From contig JAABRT010000037.1 in NCBI GenBank assembly GCA_011390805.1, positions 1-32,030 of the forward strand: a DNA stretch of 32,030 nt. Reading direction: 5' to 3'. Below, in pieces: positions 24,257-32,030 of this stretch. Position 1 is the stretch's first letter, and the number at the start of each line of letters is the position of its first letter. The notes below the pieces were generated by a model. It worked only from the letters and a program-made list of their open reading frames with translations. It was not told the DNA's origin and ran no database searches. The stretch comes from Gemmatimonas sp. (lineage in GTDB: Bacteria; Gemmatimonadota; Gemmatimonadetes; Gemmatimonadales; Gemmatimonadaceae). Position numbers and translations under genes: made by a program.

Positions 24257-26971
24257 GTGACTCAGTTTAGCCCTGATGGTGCCGCCGATGACGTGATTCT
24301 CGCGTCAATTAACAGGTTTGCGGAGTTGCTCTCCGTAACGCCCGACTACGCGTTCACCACAGATGTGGACGGTGTGGTGCTGTGGGCAAATCCGGCGTTC
24401 ACCGCGTTGCTCGGGCAAACAGTCAGGGGACAAAACATCACAGCGTTTTACCCGGGCTGGGTTCGCAGTCTGATGGAGCGCGAAGCGCGTCCCGTTGCTC
24501 AGCGAGACGGTCACTGGGTCGGTCGCACGGCGCTTGCGCCTTCCGGACAGCCTGAACGGTCGATCCTCCAGATATTGGTGGCGCACCGCAATGACGCCGG
24601 AATCGTAGAAGGCTACTCCGGCTTGCTGCGCGATCTGACCGAGGCTGAGAAGTTTGCGGAGCACTGTCGGTTGCTGGCCGAGACGTTTCCCGTCGGCATC
24701 TTCCAGAACGATAGCGACGGACGCTGTGTCTGGGTAAACGCAACCTACGCCACTCTGACCGGTTGGCCGGTAGAAGAGGCGCTGGGCTACGGATGGATGC
24801 AGGCGTTGGCGCCGGAGTCGCGTGAGTTGCTGCAGCAGGTGAAAGCGGCGATGGACAGTGGAAAGGTGTTTGGCCCGCACGATGTTGATTTCATCCGTCG
24901 CGATGGTAGCCGTCGCACCGTGAGTGTGCGCGTAGCACCGCTCGTTGCGCCCGACGGTACGATGACTGGGCAAGTGGGCGTTGTTGCCGATATTACGCAG
25001 CGACGTGCGGAACAGCACAGTGTTGAGGTGGCGGAACAACTGCTTCGGACGGTACTCAACTCCGTGCAGGAAGCCATTGTGGTGCAGGATGAGTCAGTTG
25101 CGGTGCAGCTATGGAATCCCGCTGCAGAGCGCATTCTCGGGCTTACTGCCGATGAACTGCGCGGGGTAACGCCCACATCACGGCAATGGCGCGCGGTGAA
25201 CAGTGAGGGGCAACCGCTGCCCGACGATCAGCACCCCGCGGTTGTCGCGTTGCGCACCGGGCAGGCCGTGACGGGATTTATCCTCGGCGTTCACAAGCCC
25301 GACGGTACTCTCGTTTGGCTGCGCGTGAGTTCGCAGCTCACCACGCTGCAGGGCGGAAGCTCACAACGTGGCGTGGTGACCACCTTTGTAGACATCACCG
25401 CCGAACGTGAAGCGGAGCAGCAGTTGCTGCGCAACGCGCGCCAACTGCAAACGATCACCGCTGCGGCGCGCGATGCCATATGTCTGCACGATGCCGATGG
25501 TACGTACACGTGGATCAGCGAGGGCGCTTCCGAGGTGCTGGGCTGGCCTACGGAGGCGTTGATTGGCCGCAATCCGTACGAGCTGTTTCATCCTGACGAT
25601 GTGGAGCGCATCCGACGCGAGTCACATGAACCGATATTGGCGGGGTCGCGACCGTTGTCGCTCACATACCGGTTCCGACGCGCTGACGGTTCCTACACGT
25701 GGGTCGAAACGGAAACGGCCATGGTACCCGCCACCGATACCGTGCCCATGCGACTCGTCACCACGTCACGCTCCGTGGACGTCCGCATGGAATCCGACGC
25801 GCGCAATCAGGTACGTCAGCAGCTGGGTGGCGTGGCGTTGTTTGCGGGCCGGTTGGCGCATGATTTCACCAACCTCAACACCGTCGCACGCGCACGTTTG
25901 GAGATGGTGCGGGAGCGCATCTCCGACGAGCTGCGCGAAGATGTTGACGCAGCCGTTGAAGCGATTGAGCGGGCCACCGGACTAACCCGTGAGTTGCGTG
26001 CGTTAAGTGGCAGCGACCAGCTGCACAGCGAAGGCGTAGACTTTGCGTCCCTCGTCGCCGAGCTCGGAGCGGAGCTGGCTCATACGGTACCGGAGCGCGT
26101 ACGGCTGGAAGTGAAGGCTCCCCCCCCCGGCGTCCAGATGCTCGTGGATCGCTCGCTGCTGTCGGAAGTACTGCACGCGGTCGTCGAGAACTCCGTAGAC
26201 TCCATGGCGAACGGCGGCGTGCTGCAGTTCAGTGCGGAAGTCACCCAGCTGAGTCACGTGCACATAGACGTGCACGGCGAAGTAAACGCAGGGACGTGGG
26301 CCCTGTTGCGGGTGCTTGATGAGGGCACCGGTATTCCTGAAGACCAGTTGGCGAAAGTCTTCGTCCCGGGGCTGTCGCAAAAAGGACAGGCGGTTGAGAC
26401 GGGACTCGGGCTGCCGGTCGCGCTCGCCCGCATGCGCCAGATGGGCGGCCACATTTCGATCAGCAACCGTACGGAAGGCGGAACAGAGGTCACGCTCTGG
26501 TTGCCCGTCGCCACGGCTCCGCTCGCCAATCCCGATACCGACTCACCGGCGCCCACGGTGAATGAAGCAGCGCCCCATGGTCGCGCGGTGCACGTTTTGC
26601 TCGTTGACGACGACGAAATGGTACTGCGTACCGCCGAACGGCTGATTCAGCGCGCCGGTTATCAGGTGACCGCCGTGGCCAGCGGTTATGATGCGCTGTC
26701 CGCGCTGGCCGCGTGTGATGCCCGGGGCGATACGGTGGACATCATTCTCACAGACGTCATCATGCCGGGGCTCTCGGGACCGCAGTTTGTTGAAAAGCTG
26801 CGCCAGACGGGCGACATGCGACCCGTGGTCTATATGTCGGGCTACACCGGTGACGCGCTCCCCGGCGCCGCTCGGCCTACGGCGGGGGCAGTGCTGGTCA
26901 GCAAGCCCTTCAGCGGTGCCGCCGTCATTGCGGCGCTGCAAAGCGCGCTGTCGGCGGCCTCGGCGACATAA
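24257..26971 (+). CDS. Hybrid sensor histidine kinase with four PAS domains and a receiver
   Basis: This soluble-looking 904-residue signalling kinase has no membrane helix. It has four PAS/PAC modules at about 12-130, 135-255, 258-390 and 393-515. A dimerisation/phospho-acceptor segment follows with H535 in RLAHDFTNLNTV. The ATPase has an N-box VVENSVDSM, D688-E-G-T-G and TGLGLPVA. A C-terminal receiver (about 775-900) has VDDDE, phospho-acceptor D833 in LTDVIMPG and K883 in SKPF. The H-box departs from the usual HDFNN form (HDFTN). A run of nine C (26120-26128) encodes a Pro stretch. No separate response regulator is adjacent, so output may go to an unlinked phosphotransfer protein. The signal is unknown. 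Confidence 0.93.
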   Translation: MTQFSPDGAADDVILASINRFAELLSVTPDYAFTTDVDGVVLWANPAFTALLGQTVRGQNITAFYPGWVRSLMEREARPVAQRDGHWVGRTALAPSGQPERSILQILVAHRNDAGIVEGYSGLLRDLTEAEKFAEHCRLLAETFPVGIFQNDSDGRCVWVNATYATLTGWPVEEALGYGWMQALAPESRELLQQVKAAMDSGKVFGPHDVDFIRRDGSRRTVSVRVAPLVAPDGTMTGQVGVVADITQRRAEQHSVEVAEQLLRTVLNSVQEAIVVQDESVAVQLWNPAAERILGLTADELRGVTPTSRQWRAVNSEGQPLPDDQHPAVVALRTGQAVTGFILGVHKPDGTLVWLRVSSQLTTLQGGSSQRGVVTTFVDITAEREAEQQLLRNARQLQTITAAARDAICLHDADGTYTWISEGASEVLGWPTEALIGRNPYELFHPDDVERIRRESHEPILAGSRPLSLTYRFRRADGSYTWVETETAMVPATDTVPMRLVTTSRSVDVRMESDARNQVRQQLGGVALFAGRLAHDFTNLNTVARARLEMVRERISDELREDVDAAVEAIERATGLTRELRALSGSDQLHSEGVDFASLVAELGAELAHTVPERVRLEVKAPPPGVQMLVDRSLLSEVLHAVVENSVDSMANGGVLQFSAEVTQLSHVHIDVHGEVNAGTWALLRVLDEGTGIPEDQLAKVFVPGLSQKGQAVETGLGLPVALARMRQMGGHISISNRTEGGTEVTLWLPVATAPLANPDTDSPAPTVNEAAPHGRAVHVLLVDDDEMVLRTAERLIQRAGYQVTAVASGYDALSALAACDARGDTVDIILTDVIMPGLSGPQFVEKLRQTGDMRPVVYMSGYTGDALPGAARPTAGAVLVSKPFSGAAVIAALQSALSAASAT

Positions 26972-27000
26972 CAGGGCCGCGCCAGCGTCTGTTTGCGCGC

Positions 27001-27019
27001 CGTCTCACAGGGCGAGACG
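27001..27019 (+). terminator. Possible weak hairpin between the kinase and miaB
   Basis: CGTCTC (27001-27006) pairs with GAGACG (27014-27019) across a seven-base loop, ten bases before the miaB -35 element. No T run follows, so it is a weak terminator candidate or a palindromic binding site. Confidence 0.25.
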
Positions 27020-27028
27020 TCGGCGACG

Positions 27029-27058
27029 TTGAACCCTGAGGCCGCGCCCGGCTATCTT
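27029..27058 (+). promoter_or_regulatory. miaB promoter, probably leaderless
   Basis: TTGAAC (27029-27034), an 18-base spacer and TATCTT (27053-27058) form a good sigma-70-type promoter. The miaB ATG is at 27065, only six bases after the -10, so the transcript should begin at or next to the start codon. The bases before the ATG (GCACGG) give no usable Shine-Dalgarno. Confidence 0.55.
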
Positions 27059-27064
27059 GCACGG

Positions 27065-28417
27065 ATGTCCAGCACTCCGCGCCCCACTGTGTATATCGAA
27101 ACGTACGGCTGCCAGATGAATGTGGCCGACTCTGAGCTCATGTACGGCTCCCTCGCCGCACATGGCTACGACTCGGTCGAGGCGCCCGATGGCGCTGATG
27201 TCATCCTGGTAAACACCTGCGCCATTCGCGATCACGCCGAACAGCGCGTGATCGGCCGCCTGGGCGAGCTGCGTCGCTTCATGAAGCCCGATTCAATCGT
27301 GGGCGTGACTGGCTGTATGGCGCAGCGACTTGGGCCCAAGCTGCTGGAAAAGGCGCGGCACGTCTCGCTGGTGGTGGGACCGGATGGCTACCGTGCGCTG
27401 CCGCAGCTTATTGACAACGCGCGCAACGGTGAACGCGGCATCTTTACCACGTTTGATCTCGAAGAGCACTACGAAGATGTGATCCCGCGTCGCACCGATC
27501 CGGTGAAAGCGTGGGTGCCCGTGCAGCGCGGCTGCGATTATCGCTGCACGTATTGCATTGTGCCGCAGACGCGCGGGTCGGAACGTTCGCGCCAGCTGCA
27601 CGAAGTCGTGCGTGAAGTACGGCACGTTGTCGAAACCGGCACCACCGAAATCGTACTGCTGGGACAGACGGTGAACTCGTACAACGACGGCACCCACGAT
27701 TTCGCCGACCTGCTGCGCGCGGTGGGGGCGATTGATGGTGTTCGGCGTTTGCGTTATACCAGTCCGCATCCCAATGATTTTTCCGAGCGGGTGATTGCCG
27801 CGCATGCGGAAGTCAGCGCGGTGTGTGAACACGTGCACCTGCCCATGCAGAGCGGATCCACGCGTGTGCTCAAGCGCATGTTGCGTCGATATTCGCGCGA
27901 AGAGTTTTTGCAGTGCGTAGACAAGCTGCGCGCGGCGATGCCCAATCTGGTGGTCACCACCGACATCATTGTGGGCTTCCCCGGTGAAACGGAAGAAGAC
28001 TTTCAGGATACGCTCACCGCAGTGACGGCCGCCGGTTTCAGCGAAGCGTTCACCTTCAAGTTCTCTCCGCGTCCCGGTACGGCCGCCACGCGCATGCCGG
28101 CCGAAGACATGGTGCCCGATGATGTGTCGGGTGAACGTCTGCAACGTCTCATTCACACCGTACGCTCGCAGTCTCGCGAACAGAACATTGCACTGCTCGG
28201 CACACGCGCCGAAGTCTTGCTCGAGCGCGTAGCCAAAGACGGCGAACTGCTCATGGGCCGTACGCGCGACTGGAAAACGGTACTGGTACCGGGCGATGTA
28301 TCGATGGTCAATACCTATCATCAGGTGGAGCTCACCGGCACCACCGGCAGCACCTTCACCGGCACGTTCGTGCGCGACGAGCAGCCCACGCGTTCGCCTC
28401 TGCCCATGGCCAGCTAA
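27065..28417 (+). CDS. miaB: tRNA-2-methylthio-N6-dimethylallyladenosine synthase MiaB
   Basis: MiaB adds the 2-methylthio group to i6A37 of tRNAs reading UNN codons. The N-terminal methylthiotransferase domain carries one Fe-S cluster on C16 (ETYGCQMN), C52 (NTCAIRDHAE) and C84 (GCMAQR). The radical SAM domain binds the other on C157, C161 and C164 (GCDYRCTYCIVPQTRG). A TRAM domain (about 375-445) closes the protein. At 450 residues it is complete. An upstream in-frame GTG adds 24 residues of non-homologous sequence, so the ATG at 27065 is preferred; it begins just before PTVYIETYGC. Confidence 0.97.
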   Translation: MSSTPRPTVYIETYGCQMNVADSELMYGSLAAHGYDSVEAPDGADVILVNTCAIRDHAEQRVIGRLGELRRFMKPDSIVGVTGCMAQRLGPKLLEKARHVSLVVGPDGYRALPQLIDNARNGERGIFTTFDLEEHYEDVIPRRTDPVKAWVPVQRGCDYRCTYCIVPQTRGSERSRQLHEVVREVRHVVETGTTEIVLLGQTVNSYNDGTHDFADLLRAVGAIDGVRRLRYTSPHPNDFSERVIAAHAEVSAVCEHVHLPMQSGSTRVLKRMLRRYSREEFLQCVDKLRAAMPNLVVTTDIIVGFPGETEEDFQDTLTAVTAAGFSEAFTFKFSPRPGTAATRMPAEDMVPDDVSGERLQRLIHTVRSQSREQNIALLGTRAEVLLERVAKDGELLMGRTRDWKTVLVPGDVSMVNTYHQVELTGTTGSTFTGTFVRDEQPTRSPLPMAS

Positions 28418-28444
28418 CCCACGTACCCCGTCGCCAGGCAGAGA

Positions 28445-28521
28445 CGTCCTTCCGGCCACACAGTGCCCTGAGGCCTTCCGGCCTTAAAGCCTCGCCAGTT
28501 TCGTAAGCCGAACAGAGCACC
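28445..28521 (+). repeat. 77-bp dispersed repeat, copy 3
   Basis: It has the same length and orientation as 2033-2109 and about 90% identity by eye. Most differences fall in the last quarter. It sits in the 184-base gap between miaB and comEC and includes the GAGGCCTTCCGGCCTTAAAGCCTC near-palindrome. A run of CAC triplets follows at 28518-28530. Confidence 0.85.
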
Positions 28522-28601
28522 ACCACCACCACCGCGCATTTTCCACCCCGCGCGCAACAAATCGATCACGTAAATCTGACCGACACGGCGCAACGTAGCT
28601 T

Positions 28602-30962
28602 GTGCCCCGTCTCGTCTACTTCGTCACCGCCTGGCTCATCGGCGCATCGCTCGTCGCCATGTCCTACGGCGCCGCACGCGCAGGCCATACGCCGATCCCG
28701 CCCGCGGCCATTGCACTCGTCGCACTCATCGCATGCGCCGCCCTGTGCACGCTGCTCCGCAATCTGTCTCCCGGCGCCCGCACCATCGCCGCCTGCGCAG
28801 CAATCGCCTGCGCATCCATCCTCATCGCCAACGCAGCCTGGCAACGCGATGCCCGCTGTCTCACCGCACTCGGCCACCCCGACACCGAGCTGATACTGCG
28901 CCTGCACGCCAACGCCCAGCCACGCGCCTGGCTGCGGGCCGATGCGCGCGGTATCGCCGAGCCACTCGCATCGTGCCGAGTAATCGCCAGCGTGTCAGTG
29001 AAAGAGGGCTCGGCCCCTGCGGGTGCGTGGGTTCGCGTAACGGCGCACCGCTTGTCCTCCGGCCGCATGCTGCGCCTCGACGACGCCGTGATCGAACCCA
29101 CAGGTGCCGTAGACTGGGTACATGGCTGGCGCGGTCGCACCGGTCAAACCATCGACTCACTTTTTGGTGAACGTGCGCCGCTGGTGCGCGCGTTGCTGGT
29201 GGCCGATCAGCATGGCATCGCACCCGAGGTACGCGATCGCTTTGCCTCGGCCGGTCTCGTGCATGTGCTGTCTATTTCCGGCTTGCATGTGGCCATCATT
29301 GCCGGAGCCCTGCGCACCGTAGGCGCCGCACTTCGCATGCGACGCAGTGCCGCCGAGTTGCTCGCGTTGGGCGCCGTTGGCACCTACGTCACGCTGCTCG
29401 GTTTTCCGCCGCCGGCCACGCGCGCCGCTACCATGCTCACCGTGGTCATGCTCTCAGGCCGACTGGGACGACCGGTGCATCCGTGGACAGGACTCGCGCT
29501 CGGCGTCTGGATTCCGGCTGCCGATCCGCGAGTGGTAGCTGCGCTCGGCTGGCAGCTTTCAGCCAGTGGCATGGCCGCACTGGTTGGCGCACGGTCCATG
29601 CTGCGTCGATGGCGTGTGCGTCCGCTACTGCAGGCTCCACGTGAAAACACAGCTGTCTGGCGACATGTAGACAACGCCTGGCGACGGCTCAGAAACACCG
29701 GTCCGCGTTTGCACGGTTGGCGACTGTCGCTGGTGCGTGAACTGGCTGTTGGTACGGCCGCCAGTGTCATTACCGCTCCGCTTGTAGCCTGGGCCTTTGG
29801 TCGTGTGAGTATCGTGGCGCCGATTACCAACATCGTGGCCGCTCCCATTGTGGCTTTTTTGCAACCCACGCTGTTTCTCGCACTGCTGCTCGCGCCGTTG
29901 CGTCCCGTGGCACGTTGGGTGGCCGATGCCGCCGCTGCTCCATTGGCGGTGCTCGATTACATCGCCCGTACTGCCAGCGATGTGCCGTACGCGTCGCTGA
30001 GTGTGGCACCGGGAAAACTCACTGCGTTATGCATGGGCGTGATGGTGGCGGCGTTTGTGGTGAGTACCGCGCGACGGCGCGTACTTCCGTGCCTCATGAC
30101 TGGCGCGACGGCACTGGTAGTGGCCGTCTGGGCGCCGGTGGCCGCACGTGGTCCGGGCCAACTTGAAATCCACGTGATTGATGTAGGGCAGGGCGATGCG
30201 ATTGCGCTTCGCACGCCTCGTGGCCGCTGGGTGATTGTGGACGCCGGTCGCACCTGGCAGGGCGGCGATGCCGGACGTCGCGCCGTCATTCCCTACATCC
30301 GCCGGCTGGGCGGCAAAGTCGCCCTGTTTGTGCTGTCGCACCCCGACGCCGATCATGTGGGCGGCGCCCCCAGCGTGCTCGACGCACTGCGGCCCACGCT
30401 CTGGTGGGACCCGGGTTTTGTGCACGGCAGCGGTGTCTATCGCGACGCGCTGGCCGTGGCCGAACAACGCGACGTCACATGGCAGCGTGTAGTGGCCGGC
30501 GACTCGCTGTCGCTTGACGGAGTGATGCTGCGCGTGCTCGGCCCTGATTCCGCGTGGATGGCCAATGAGGACAACCCCAACGACGCCAGCGTGATTCTCA
30601 TGGTGCAGCATGGGCAGGTGCGCGCGCTGCTCACCGGCGACGCCGAGGTCGCGCAGGAAGCGTGGCTGGTGGAGCGCTATGGATCGGAGCTCAACGCCAT
30701 GATTCTGAAAGTCGGCCACCATGGTAGCAAAACCAGCTCAACGGACGCACTGCTAGACGCCGTACAGCCGCAAATCGCGCTTATTTCCGTGGGCGCGGGT
30801 AACAGCTACGGACATCCGTCCCCCTCGGTCATGGACGCTCTGCGCGAACGCCAGGTGGACATTCTGCGCACCGATCGCGATGGTGCAATAGTTGTACGAA
30901 GCGATGGACGATCGGTGCAACTGGAAACCCGCCACACGCAATGGATGCACGCGGTGCAGTAG
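28602..30962 (+). CDS. comEC: ComEC/Rec2-type DNA uptake channel
   Basis: ComEC carries single-stranded DNA across the inner membrane during natural transformation. N-terminal helices (about 3-20, 34-52, 60-78) precede an OB-like region. The competence domain (about 190-490) is multi-spanning, with SISGLHVAIIAG as its hallmark. The C-terminal metallo-beta-lactamase domain starts at about 522 with HVIDVGQGDAIALRTP. It keeps H580-P-D-A-D-H585 and VGHHGSKTSS, so the putative nuclease site looks intact. At 786 residues all parts are present. The start is a GTG; TAGCTT abuts it and no Shine-Dalgarno is clear, so the exact start is uncertain. The 3' end overlaps the next gene by 22 bases. Confidence 0.94.
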   Translation: MPRLVYFVTAWLIGASLVAMSYGAARAGHTPIPPAAIALVALIACAALCTLLRNLSPGARTIAACAAIACASILIANAAWQRDARCLTALGHPDTELILRLHANAQPRAWLRADARGIAEPLASCRVIASVSVKEGSAPAGAWVRVTAHRLSSGRMLRLDDAVIEPTGAVDWVHGWRGRTGQTIDSLFGERAPLVRALLVADQHGIAPEVRDRFASAGLVHVLSISGLHVAIIAGALRTVGAALRMRRSAAELLALGAVGTYVTLLGFPPPATRAATMLTVVMLSGRLGRPVHPWTGLALGVWIPAADPRVVAALGWQLSASGMAALVGARSMLRRWRVRPLLQAPRENTAVWRHVDNAWRRLRNTGPRLHGWRLSLVRELAVGTAASVITAPLVAWAFGRVSIVAPITNIVAAPIVAFLQPTLFLALLLAPLRPVARWVADAAAAPLAVLDYIARTASDVPYASLSVAPGKLTALCMGVMVAAFVVSTARRRVLPCLMTGATALVVAVWAPVAARGPGQLEIHVIDVGQGDAIALRTPRGRWVIVDAGRTWQGGDAGRRAVIPYIRRLGGKVALFVLSHPDADHVGGAPSVLDALRPTLWWDPGFVHGSGVYRDALAVAEQRDVTWQRVVAGDSLSLDGVMLRVLGPDSAWMANEDNPNDASVILMVQHGQVRALLTGDAEVAQEAWLVERYGSELNAMILKVGHHGSKTSSTDALLDAVQPQIALISVGAGNSYGHPSPSVMDALRERQVDILRTDRDGAIVVRSDGRSVQLETRHTQWMHAVQ

Positions 30963-31336
30963 GCAGCTGGGCAGCATTTTTCTGGGGTGAGCCGTTGGAG
31001 CTGCCACCCGAGCTGCTGCGTGCGTATCCCATGCTCGCCCAGGCGCAGTGGCGACGTGGCGGGCTGCCTCCGCGAGTGGGCGGCTGGTGTCTGGGCCGCG
31101 GTACTGTGGCCGGAATCGCCCTCGGCCGTACCGTATTTCTGGCCCCGCACTGCGCACTCGATCCGTGGCTGCTCTTGCACGAGTTCGCTCACGTACGACA
31201 GTTTGCTGAGGTGAAGGCGTTTCCGTTTCGCTATCTGTGGCAGTCTCTGCGTCACGGGTATCGGGCCAATCGCTTTGAGCAGGACGCCAATAACTTCGCA
31301 ACGCGGATACTCGCCGAGCGATCTTCTTATCTCTGA
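30941..31336 (+). CDS. Small HExxH-motif protein of unknown function
   Basis: This 131-residue protein has a zincin-like H80-E81-F-A-H84 motif in LLLHEFAHVRQF. About thirty residues later comes RFEQDANNFA, whose E113 or D115 could be the third zinc ligand. It has no signal peptide, but residues 55-80 are fairly hydrophobic. The layout resembles compact DUF4157-like or similar minimal metallopeptidase domains. I do not recognise a named family. The ATG at 30941 lies within the comEC 3' end, and fbp starts eleven bases after its stop, so all three are probably one transcript. Whether it is an active peptidase is unknown. Confidence 0.7.
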   Translation: MDARGAVGSWAAFFWGEPLELPPELLRAYPMLAQAQWRRGGLPPRVGGWCLGRGTVAGIALGRTVFLAPHCALDPWLLLHEFAHVRQFAEVKAFPFRYLWQSLRHGYRANRFEQDANNFATRILAERSSYL

Positions 31337-31347
31337 GGTCCGTCCCT

Positions 31348-32030
31348 GTGGTCAAGCATACTGCCACGTCCGTTGTTACGATCGAGCGCTTCATCATTGA
31401 AGAGGAGCGCAACTATCCTGACGCCACCGGTGAGTTGTCGGGCATCCTGTACGACATGGCACTGGCCGGCAAGATGATTGCCAACAAGGTGCGCAGCGCA
31501 GGTCTCGTTGATATTCTCGGCAGCGCTGGCGCCGAAAACATTCAGGGTGAGACGCAGCAGAAGCTCGATGTGATCTCCAACGAGATCATTGTCAAAGCAT
31601 TTGATCACGGTGGACGACTGTGCGCTATGGCGTCGGAAGAAGAAGCCGGCATCATTCAGATTCCTGAAGGATTCCGCGCCGGTAAATACGTCATGCTCTT
31701 TGACCCGCTCGACGGTTCAAGCAACATCGACGTGAACGTGCCCGTGGGCACAATCTTCAGCGTCTATCGCAAGATCACACGTGGTCCGCGCGGTGAGATG
31801 GAAGACATGTTGCAGCCGGGAAGACGTCAGGTGGCGGCTGGCTACATCATCTACGGTTCCAGCACCATGATGGTGTACACCACGGGGCAGGGCGCGCACG
31901 GCTTCACGCTCGATCCGTCCATCGGTGAGTTCCTGCTGTCGCATCCGCACATCCGCATCCCGTCGCAGGCGCGCTACTTGTCGGTGAACGACGCGTACGA
32001 GCAGGATTGGCCCGAAGCCACGCGCGCACT
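31348..32030 (+). CDS. fbp: Fructose-1,6-bisphosphatase class I (5' part, runs off the window)
   Basis: Fbp removes the 1-phosphate of fructose 1,6-bisphosphate, the committed step of gluconeogenesis. The 227 residues visible include the metal-binding SEEE (96-99) and the DPLDGSSNID signature (119-128). IIYGSSTMMVYTTGQGAHGFTLDP follows, as in class I enzymes. A usual length is about 330 residues, so roughly the last third is missing. The GTG at 31348 is preceded by GAGGT (31335-31339) at eight bases. This site overlaps the stop of the HExxH gene. Confidence 0.95.
   Translation, partial: MVKHTATSVVTIERFIIEEERNYPDATGELSGILYDMALAGKMIANKVRSAGLVDILGSAGAENIQGETQQKLDVISNEIIVKAFDHGGRLCAMASEEEAGIIQIPEGFRAGKYVMLFDPLDGSSNIDVNVPVGTIFSVYRKITRGPRGEMEDMLQPGRRQVAAGYIIYGSSTMMVYTTGQGAHGFTLDPSIGEFLLSHPHIRIPSQARYLSVNDAYEQDWPEATRA

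Overview
The window looks like chromosomal DNA of a Gram-negative bacterium with high G+C content, most likely a member of the Gemmatimonadota. This placement is an inference. It rests on the G+C-rich coding style, lipoprotein and outer-membrane gene products (which require a diderm envelope), a beta-propeller gene remnant, and the mix of gene families. No rRNA or other decisive marker is present. Most of the window is housekeeping sequence. Accessory DNA is limited to an insertion sequence at the left end and two families of dispersed intergenic repeats.

Layout, left to right. Positions 1-261 carry no recognisable gene. 262-1554 is an apparently complete IS3-family element on the minus strand (orfA, orfB and an A7 slippage site), abutting the C-terminal remnant of a plus-strand gene (1555-1858). 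1859-2372 holds two inverted copies of a 77-bp repeat and the ftsZ upstream region. 2373-6865 is ftsZ, a LytM/M23 cell-wall peptidase and a membrane-anchored VWA-like protein. 7065-10120 is ftsY and recG, overlapping by four bases and bracketed by inverted copies of a second repeat family. 10443-16454 (minus) is a four-gene efflux operon: TolC-like outer-membrane factor, lipoprotein adaptor, RND pump and a small DUF2892-type membrane protein. asnS (16578-17879, plus) diverges from it and converges on mazG (17933-18730, minus).

From 18826 runs a tightly coupled plus-strand series: alr, deoB, cdd, a putative lipoprotein and a PorV/FadL-like outer-membrane barrel. Each start overlaps the preceding stop. 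It is followed by a four-PAS hybrid histidine kinase (24257-26971) and miaB (27065-28417). After a third copy of the 77-bp repeat come comEC, a small HExxH protein and the 5' part of fbp, which runs off the right edge.

Functional themes are cell division and wall remodelling (ftsZ, M23), membrane protein targeting (ftsY), DNA repair and uptake (recG, comEC), translation and tRNA modification (asnS, miaB), nucleotide hygiene and salvage (mazG, deoB, cdd), D-alanine supply (alr), efflux, gluconeogenesis (fbp) and signalling. Translational coupling by 4-base start/stop overlaps (ATGA, GTGA, TTGA) is pervasive. Several transcription units have a -10-like hexamer only 5-7 bases before the start codon and no convincing Shine-Dalgarno sequence, which suggests leaderless transcripts. 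I did not find a CRISPR array, tRNA, rRNA, phage module or recognisable defence system. The least understood parts are the VWA-like protein, the lipoprotein/barrel pair, the HExxH protein and the two repeat families.
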